DNA of 8,117 nt from Candidatus Omnitrophica bacterium UBA1562 (GTDB lineage: Bacteria > Omnitrophota > Gorgyraeia > Gygaellales > Profunditerraquicolaceae), in contig DCOU01000130.1 of the NCBI GenBank assembly GCA_002322525.1, forward strand, positions 1,199 through 9,315. Direction: 5' to 3'. A program made the translations under genes and the position numbers. The notes under the pieces were generated by a model, which ran no database searches, was not told where the DNA came from, and was given only the letters and a program-made list of their open reading frames with translations. Shown here one piece after another: positions 4,181 through 8,117 of this stretch. Within the stretch, counting starts at the first letter, position 1. Each line of letters opens with the position of its first letter.

Positions 4181-5485
4181 ATGGCTGAAGCTAAACTAGG
4201 CAAAAAAGAATGGTTTTATTTTATCGCTGTCGTTTTACTTTATATCTTAGCGATTTGGTATGTAGCAGCTCACAATTTATCTTGGTCAGCAATGTTTAAA
4301 GCAGGGATTTTACAGGAAAAAGGCGTTACAGGTTTGGATGCACGAGTTAAAGACATCGATACGCCTGTTAGCTGGAATATTCCTTTAGTCATTTGGTACA
4401 TTGTAATTAAAGGCGCGGCATTATTAGTAGAACTTATGCCATACTGGATTATCGGTATGTTTATTGCCGCAGGGCTAGTGGTCTTTGTCTCTTGGGAAAA
4501 AGTAAAATATAAAATGGGCTACGGAGGAGTGGGTGCAAATTTTATGGCTACAACAGCTGGTGCGGTTATACCTATTTGTTCATGTGGTATAGTACCGGTA
4601 TTAGCAGGTATGGTTGAGGCAGGAGTGCCTTTAGGCCCCACACTTGCTTTTTTGATTTCAGCACCGGTGCTTAATATCCCTACAGTTTTTATGACTGCCG
4701 GGCTTTTAGGTAAGAAGATGGCTATTGCCAGAGTGATATCGGTATATGGTATTGCCATGGCTACGGGTCTCATTGTATCCTATTGGCAGAAAAAGAGGAA
4801 AGGCCTAAGGCATTTTGTTAAACTCCATGTTCAGCCGAATCTCTCACCTGAGTTACAGAAATTCGCCTATTCCTTAGCCATGAAATTAGTCACAAAGCCA
4901 GAAGGCTTAACCTTAGAAGACATTGGATTAGAACATAAGGCAGAGATTGATGAGCTCGATGAAATAGGAGTAATTGAGCAAGCTAAAGATGGGAAATGGA
5001 AACTAATAGAAAGAGGCGATTCTAAACACCAAAGCAGTTGTTTTGTCCTGCCCAAAGGCTATGCCGAGCTGAATTTTAGGGGAAAGTTAGTTCAGTTATG
5101 GAAAACGTCCTGGCAGTTATTCTTTGCTTTGAATTATTATCTTGTCTTGGCAGTGATTATTGCTGGTGCAATCAGGGTTTTGATTCCTACTAGTGTAATT
5201 GTCAATTTTGTTGGCGGCAAAGCCCTTAATTCTGTATTGATATCTTCAGTTATTGCAGTATTGGCTTATGTCTGCACCTATGTTGAAGTTCCCACCGCTT
5301 TGGCATTGATAGAAAAAGGAATGGGGCCCGGAGCAACCCTCTCTTATTTACTCGGTGGTCCAGGTTTAAGCCTTCCTTCCATAATGATGCTTTCAGCAGT
5401 ATTTAAACCGAGGCTTTTATGGCTTTATGTAGGATTAAGTTTTGTCGGTTGTGTGATTGCTGGATACATATTCAATTTGCTATAA
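4181..5485 (+). CDS. arsP: ArsP-type permease (DUF318 family) probable metalloid exporter
   Basis: This 434-residue polytopic permease belongs to the ArsP_1/DUF318 family. Membrane segments are visible near 11-30, 67-85, 88-104, 122-142, 153-174, 183-201, 313-335, 351-369, 383-404 and 412-432. The signature PICSCGIVPV (131-140) carries Cys133 and Cys135, and a second half contains AYVCTYVEVPTALALIEKG with Cys365, then GGPGLSLPSIMML. A long soluble loop (about 203-305) separates the halves and makes it longer than compact ArsP proteins; it includes an acidic helix-rich part and SSC (Cys287). Known ArsP exports trivalent methylated or aromatic arsenicals, and relatives have been linked to Cu/Zn. 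Here it is the only transporter with arsR and arsC, so arsenite export is also possible. The RBS is AGGGGGAA (4168-4175). The symbol marks the family; the substrate is unproven. Confidence 0.8.
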   Translation: MAEAKLGKKEWFYFIAVVLLYILAIWYVAAHNLSWSAMFKAGILQEKGVTGLDARVKDIDTPVSWNIPLVIWYIVIKGAALLVELMPYWIIGMFIAAGLVVFVSWEKVKYKMGYGGVGANFMATTAGAVIPICSCGIVPVLAGMVEAGVPLGPTLAFLISAPVLNIPTVFMTAGLLGKKMAIARVISVYGIAMATGLIVSYWQKKRKGLRHFVKLHVQPNLSPELQKFAYSLAMKLVTKPEGLTLEDIGLEHKAEIDELDEIGVIEQAKDGKWKLIERGDSKHQSSCFVLPKGYAELNFRGKLVQLWKTSWQLFFALNYYLVLAVIIAGAIRVLIPTSVIVNFVGGKALNSVLISSVIAVLAYVCTYVEVPTALALIEKGMGPGATLSYLLGGPGLSLPSIMMLSAVFKPRLLWLYVGLSFVGCVIAGYIFNLL

Positions 5486-5498
5486 GGAGGTGGGGAAA

Positions 5499-5822
5499 AT
5501 GAACAAGAACAATAAAGTAGCGAAGATTTTTACCTTGGAACAACAATTTCCTTGCGGCCCTAAATCAAGTTGTTGTGGCCCAATTGGACAGAGCGAACAA
5601 GAGGTTATAGAATTAAAAAATGCCATAGAGAAACTTGGACTTGAGGTAGAAATATGTGATGTCCAGAAGATGAAAAACCTTCAAGAAAATCCTAAAGTGT
5701 TTAAGCTCTTTCGCACATTTGGGCCTCAGGCAATTCCGGTAATCACTGTAGGTGATGACGTTGCTTGTATGGGGAAATCTGAAATTAGCGAAACAGTTAC
5801 AGCCATAAAGAGCAAACTGTAA
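5499..5822 (+). CDS. Thioredoxin-fold / ArsD-like thiol protein
   Basis: This 107-residue protein has an N-terminal strand (VAKIFTL) and a cysteine cluster FPCGPKSSCCGP (C19, C25, C26). Helices and strands follow, with QENPKVFKLFRTFGPQAIPVITVGDD (62-87), including Pro80 in the place of the cis-proline of thioredoxin folds, then C90. The pattern QNP..V..L....G...IPV....G and the early CC motif recall ArsD, the arsenite chaperone that feeds ArsA, but no arsA is present. A redox or metalloid-carrier role for the permease or ArsC is more likely here. Start ATG 5499 follows AAGGAGGTG (5484-5492) at six bases, so the upstream ATG at 5457, inside the permease gene, is rejected. Identity as ArsD proper is uncertain. 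Confidence 0.7.
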   Translation: MNKNNKVAKIFTLEQQFPCGPKSSCCGPIGQSEQEVIELKNAIEKLGLEVEICDVQKMKNLQENPKVFKLFRTFGPQAIPVITVGDDVACMGKSEISETVTAIKSKL

Positions 5823-5877
5823 ACCCCGTTAGAAATACCGAATATACGGGGAGAGAAAATAAGATTTCTAACGGGGT
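5823..5877. repeat. Perfect 14-bp intercistronic inverted repeat
   Basis: ACCCCGTTAGAAAT (5823-5836) and ATTTCTAACGGGGT (5864-5877) are perfect reverse complements around a 27-nt loop. The loop itself holds ACGGGG (5846-5851), which could pair with the left arm's CCCCGT as an alternative. No T-tract follows; a very strong ribosome site (AAAGGAGGTGA, 5878-5888) follows at once. It is therefore not a standard terminator. RNA stability control, a translational switch or an inserted palindromic element are possible. Confidence 0.75.
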
Positions 5878-5892
5878 AAAGGAGGTGATTTT

Positions 5893-6111
5893 ATGCCTAT
5901 CTATGAATACTTTTGTCAGAGTTGTGAAAATAAATTTGAAATAAAGATAAGTATATCTGAAAAAGAAAAGGGATTGAAAGTAAAGTGTCCGGGTTGCAGT
6001 AGCAATAAGACAGTCCAAATCTTAGGAAATTTTTTTACCTTTTCTAAAGGCGGGGGATCCGACATAAGTAATGGTTGCGGACCAAATCCAACTCCAGGTT
6101 GCTGTGGATAA
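5893..6111 (+). CDS. FmdB-family zinc ribbon protein with Cys-rich tail
   Basis: The 72-residue product opens with MPIYEYFCQSC, the hallmark of FmdB-type zinc ribbons. C8, C11, C32 and C35 form the two CxxC knuckles, with FEIKISISEKEKG between them. A Gly-rich linker and the tail GCGPNPTPGCCG add C62, C70 and C71. FmdB proteins are small putative regulatory or nucleic-acid-binding ribbons of uncertain function. The extra tail cysteines suit a metalloid-binding or sensing role, which is inference. The near-perfect Shine-Dalgarno at 5878-5888 directly follows the 14-bp hairpin, so folding of that hairpin could alter its translation. It stops 2 bp before the arsC start. Confidence 0.85.
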   Translation: MPIYEYFCQSCENKFEIKISISEKEKGLKVKCPGCSSNKTVQILGNFFTFSKGGGSDISNGCGPNPTPGCCG

Positions 6112-6113
6112 AA

Positions 6114-6536
6114 ATGAAAAAGGACAAAGTCTTATTTTTATGCACTGGAAATTCTGCACGAAGTCAGATGACAGAAGGGTTTCTGTGCCATATGGCAGGG
6201 GATAAATTTGAGGTTTACAGCGCAGGTATAAAGCTCACACAAGTTAATCCTTTGGCAATCAGAGCTATGGCAGAAGTTGGCATTGACATATCTGGGCATA
6301 AATCGAAATCCGCCATGGAATTTATCGGGCAAAAATTCAACTATGTGATTACTGTCTGTGATAATGCTAAGCAAACTTGTCCTATATTCCCGGGAAAGTA
6401 TGAAAAAATCCATTGGAGCCTTGAAGATCCTGCTGAAGCCGCAGGAACAGAAGAAGAGAAGCTCAAAATATTTAGGAAGATCAGAGATAAAATTAAAGAA
6501 AATATTATTGCATTCTTGAAATCCAGCGAAAGGTGA
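6114..6536 (+). CDS. arsC: Thioredoxin-coupled arsenate reductase ArsC
   Basis: This 140-residue protein has the low-molecular-weight phosphatase fold. The P-loop is C10-TGNSARSQ (10-18). The resolving cysteines C82 and C89 lie in VITVCDNAKQTCP, and Asp105 is in HWSLEDP. All four residues match the numbering of Bacillus subtilis ArsC, where Cys10, Cys82 and Cys89 act in turn and thioredoxin regenerates the enzyme. It reduces arsenate to arsenite in the cytoplasm, which the operon must then export. The ATG at 6114 starts the standard KVLFLCTGNSARS N terminus. A longer frame from 6075 inside the FmdB-like gene is rejected. The ribosome site is weak, so translation is probably coupled to the upstream gene 2 bp away. 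Confidence 0.93.
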   Translation: MKKDKVLFLCTGNSARSQMTEGFLCHMAGDKFEVYSAGIKLTQVNPLAIRAMAEVGIDISGHKSKSAMEFIGQKFNYVITVCDNAKQTCPIFPGKYEKIHWSLEDPAEAAGTEEEKLKIFRKIRDKIKENIIAFLKSSER

Positions 6537-6581
6537 ACCGCGGTTATAATCAAAGTTGAGCGCATATATAATTATTTCAAT

Positions 6582-6605
6582 AACAGGCTTCCATTAGGCC
6601 TGTTT
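6582..6605 (+). terminator. Weak terminator after arsC / IS edge
   Basis: AACAGGC (6582-6588) pairs with GCCTGTT (6598-6604) around a 9-nt loop, followed by a short T-run (6603-6605). It is the only hairpin seen after arsC and would end the arsenic operon. The weak tail and its closeness to the transposase remnant mean it may instead belong to the IS end. Confidence 0.45.
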
Positions 6606-6738
6606 AGGGATTGGTCAATAGATTCTTACCCCCTTGAGCCAAAAGAGAAGTATAAGTATTAAGCAGTTGATCAAGGTCAACAGAAGCGGTCATTAGCAAT
6701 CGCTTATCCAAATCAGGCTTTTTCTCCTGAGCTAACTG
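6604..6738 (-). pseudogene. Lost C-terminal part of the transposase beyond an amber codon
   Basis: In the transposase frame, 44 sense codons follow the TAG at 6739-6741 before TAA at 6604-6606. They read like the family's normal C terminus: QLAQEKKPD, then SVDLDQLL. In homologues as I recall them, the residue at the TAG is Trp (TP-W-Q), so one TGG to TAG change explains the stop. The full-length protein would be about 361 residues. Confidence 0.7.
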
Positions 6739-7689
6739 CTAGGGCGTCTTATGTTCTTTGTAAGTATTGGGCCTTTCGAGGTTAAAGAACAGTTGATAAG
6801 TATTAGCCTTGCTTATAAAATCTGCTCTATCAGCAAATGTCTCTATTTCATAAAACTCTGTCTCCATAAGGCCGTGCACTGTCTCCACATCGGCCTGCAT
6901 CCTATGCGCTCCGGGGAATATCGTGGTATGCGTTTGGCCGGGCAATGATTCTACTGTGCGCGTATATGCCGAAGGCTCTTTGGCATTCCAGGAGCCGCAG
7001 AATTCAACGCCGTTATCGGTCTGACAGTATGCTGGATCATCTGGCATTGCCTTATATTTTGCCATCTGATGATTAATATAGGCTGCAAAGAGCGTAGCGT
7101 GTATAAGCGAGAGCTCATTGGCAAATCCTAAAAAGAGAATACCGCAGCTTACTTCTCTGCGGGTATATTGGACTGTAGGCAGGTTAAGCCGTTTCATCTG
7201 AGGCCAATACTCTGGGATATCCGTTAAATCCTTGGTATCTTCGCAGGACTGCTGGAATAGGTAAAACTTCTTTTTGACTTCGCGCAGGTTTTGTTTGATG
7301 ATGTATTTCTTCTTTCGTCGTCGGCTTGCTACGCCGGCTTCTCTCCAGAACTTGCGGATCGTCTTAGGTGCCTGGCTTAGACCTTCAAGAGTTTTGACCT
7401 GTTCTGCTCCTAAGCGGCGATATTTCTTTTGTAGTCCAACGATGCGATCTTTGATATCTTGAGGAGTGGAACGCGGTGAATAATGAGGCCTGCGCGATAA
7501 ATCAGACAGTCCGGGATAGCCCAGTTCTTTGAATCTTGTAAGCCATTTGCGCACCACTGGAGGGCTAGTGTCAAATAGTCTCGCCGTTGGCTTAACGCCG
7601 TGAGATAACGCATACTGCACCATCTGATAGCGGTGTGCTCGTTTGTCTTTACAATTACGCATAATCTGGTAATATGACAGTGGGCACAT
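6739..7689 (-). CDS. IS481-like DDE transposase, truncated by amber stop
   Basis: This 316-residue minus-strand protein has an N-terminal helix-turn-helix (about 18-65, GVKPTARLFDTSPPVVRKWL), a second helical region (75-125) and an rve-type integrase core (145-310). Catalytic residues are probably D151 in CEDTKDL, D225 in CQTDNGVEF, and E269 or a nearby Glu in ADVETVHGLMETEFYE. LFFNLERPNTYKEHKTP at the end is the conserved run just before a Trp in this family; here the next codon is TAG. A good ribosome site (AAAGGAGG on the minus strand, 7698-7705) supports the ATG at 7689. The lost 44-residue tail suggests a pseudogene, or readthrough by an amber suppressor. It faces the arsenic operon, convergently. 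Confidence 0.8.
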   Translation of the reverse strand: MCPLSYYQIMRNCKDKRAHRYQMVQYALSHGVKPTARLFDTSPPVVRKWLTRFKELGYPGLSDLSRRPHYSPRSTPQDIKDRIVGLQKKYRRLGAEQVKTLEGLSQAPKTIRKFWREAGVASRRRKKKYIIKQNLREVKKKFYLFQQSCEDTKDLTDIPEYWPQMKRLNLPTVQYTRREVSCGILFLGFANELSLIHATLFAAYINHQMAKYKAMPDDPAYCQTDNGVEFCGSWNAKEPSAYTRTVESLPGQTHTTIFPGAHRMQADVETVHGLMETEFYEIETFADRADFISKANTYQLFFNLERPNTYKEHKTP

Positions 7690-7722
7690 ACAGGAGTCCT
7701 CCTTTCACAAAAACTAGGCTCC

Positions 7723-7731
7723 ATTATATCA
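7723..7731 (-). promoter_or_regulatory. Extended -10 promoter of the transposase
   Basis: Reading the minus strand, TGATATAAT is a TGn-TATAAT extended -10, ending 34 bp before the transposase ATG. There is no good -35 at the expected distance (TAATGA or close variants), which is tolerated with an extended -10. Transcript start and ribosome site fit the gene. Confidence 0.5.
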
Positions 7732-7748
7732 GTATGTGCCTCTTTTCA

Positions 7749-8117
7749 TTAGATTTTTATTTTATATGCCTCGATGTATCTTAAATCTTCATAAGATTCC
7801 TGTTTTTTGAACCAGGCTTCTAGATTTCGCGATCTCCATAAGGAAGAACTTTGGATATTGAAAATATTTGAAGGCTCAAAAGAGCCGATACATTTATCCC
7901 TATCCAGTTTAAGATCGTCGTTTCTAGAGCCTCTCAGAGGTTCTTTTTTAGAGAGCTTTTGCCGAAAAGGTGTTTTTGGCTTAGGTGATGCCGTTTTTTG
8001 CCCTAAGTCGAATTTAGCCAAAGCCGCCTTTAATTTTTCAAAAACCTCTTTAGTTATACAAAGCAATTTCTCTAACTTCCCCTCGTAAGGGAGGGGGTAA
8101 CGATCTATGGTATCATT
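7749..8117 (-). CDS. Partial hypothetical ORF, runs off the window (doubtful)
   Basis: A minus-strand frame is open from the window end to a stop at 7749-7751. It reads, from the edge, NDTIDRYPLPYEGKLEKLL, then ITKEVFEKLKAALAKF, then a basic Lys/Pro stretch (KPKTPFRQKLSKKEPLRGSRN), and ends YIEAYKIKI. I recognise no family. A start inside the window would need TTG at 8066; more likely the gene begins beyond the edge. In favour: an amphipathic helix near EVFEKLKAALAKF and over 120 open codons. Against: no start seen, a GC-rich palindrome lies within it, and an opposite frame (7807-8088) is also open. It could be a decayed gene next to the IS. Confidence 0.35.
   Translation of the reverse strand, partial: NDTIDRYPLPYEGKLEKLLCITKEVFEKLKAALAKFDLGQKTASPKPKTPFRQKLSKKEPLRGSRNDDLKLDRDKCIGSFEPSNIFNIQSSSLWRSRNLEAWFKKQESYEDLRYIEAYKIKI
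7926..7949 (+). terminator. Terminator-like palindrome within the partial ORF
   Basis: AGAGCCTC (7926-7933) pairs with GAGGTTCT (7937-7944) with one G-U wobble and a 3-nt loop, and the right arm runs into T6 (7944-7949). On the plus strand this is an intrinsic terminator shape. On the minus strand it encodes EPLRGSR of the doubtful ORF, so it may be a small repeated palindrome inserted in, or mimicking, coding sequence. Confidence 0.4.

Larger units (their letters stand above)
6601..7709 (-). mobile_element. IS481-like insertion sequence remnant, borders tentative
   Basis: The element is defined by the minus-strand transposase and its lost C-terminal codons. Candidate tips are TGTTTAGGGATTGG reading in from 6601, and TGTGAAAGG reading in from 7709 on the minus strand; both begin with TGT and share a GGA core, but similarity is limited. 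No target duplication is seen (AGGCC left, AAAAC right), so the borders are uncertain. The element sits between the arsenic operon and unrelated sequence, marking one edge of the resistance island. Confidence 0.45.

Noticed and set aside
4519..4773. Minus-strand frame inside the permease
   Set aside because: It is a shadow of the permease membrane segments and has no independent signals.
5457..5498. Upstream in-frame start for the ArsD-like gene
   Set aside because: It lies within the permease coding end without a ribosome site; ATG 5499 has AAGGAGGTG at ideal spacing.
6075..6113. Upstream in-frame start for arsC
   Set aside because: It lies within the FmdB-like gene; the conserved ArsC N terminus and Cys10 numbering start at 6114.
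7410..7724. Alternative minus-strand frame over the transposase N terminus
   Set aside because: The overlapping frame 6739-7689 carries the HTH and DDE motifs and the good ribosome site; this frame has none.
6585..7726. AGGCTTCCATTA (6585-6596) and AGGCTCCATTA (7716-7726) as IS terminal repeats
   Set aside because: The similarity is in direct rather than inverted orientation, so it does not fit terminal inverted repeats, and it is short enough to be chance.
7807..8088. Plus-strand 93-residue frame
   Set aside because: It starts with TTG without a ribosome site and is interrupted by a terminator-like hairpin; it is a likely shadow of the equally doubtful minus frame.

Overview
The window is about 8.1 kb of AT-rich bacterial DNA (roughly 38-40% GC by eye). 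It has strong Shine-Dalgarno sites, near-consensus sigma70-type promoters and tightly packed operons. The gene content (thioredoxin-type arsenate reductase, ArsP-type permease, MtrA-like corrinoid-domain protein, HTH-nucleotidyltransferase/HEPN pair, IS481-like transposase) suggests an anaerobic, probably uncultured bacterium such as Omnitrophota or a deltaproteobacterial relative. That placement is inference; the window holds no taxonomic marker.

Layout. (1) 1-1080: a two-gene MNT/HEPN toxin-antitoxin-like module. Its promoter carries an 11-2-11 palindrome, and a strong terminator closes the module. (2) 1081-1492: noncoding DNA with a 10-bp-phased repeat (AATGT every 10 bp), then a promoter and a 7-2-7 operator. 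(3) 1493-3453: a metal-responsive operon made of a CadC-like regulator with all four thiolate Cys, a Cys-containing membrane protein, a soluble homologue of methanogen MtrA that keeps the candidate cobalt-ligand His, a small Cys-rich protein, and an HMA (metallochaperone / P-type ATPase N-terminal) domain that stops early inside a second copy of the phased repeat. (4) 3454-3639: a second promoter with an ArsR-type dyad. (5) 3640-6536: an arsenic operon: arsR, a 54-residue ORF, an ArsP-type permease, an ArsD/thioredoxin-fold protein, a perfect 14-bp intercistronic hairpin, an FmdB-like zinc ribbon and arsC. (6) 6582-7731: a probably dead IS481-like element on the minus strand whose transposase is cut short by an amber codon, with 44 further in-frame codons beyond it. 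(7) 7749-8117: a doubtful partial ORF on the minus strand that runs off the window.

How the parts fit. ArsC reduces arsenate to arsenite. The thioredoxin-fold/ArsD-like protein could supply thiols or carry metalloid, and the permease is the only exporter seen (no ArsB or Acr3 is present). The upstream CadC-like operon has no intact efflux pump. It combines thiol-rich proteins with an MtrA-type cobamide domain, which raises the possibility of corrinoid-dependent metal(loid) or organometal chemistry. This is the most novel part of the window, and its function is inference. The two operons share promoter architecture and the unusual phased repeat, so they may form one metal/metalloid island, possibly reshaped by recombination at the repeats.
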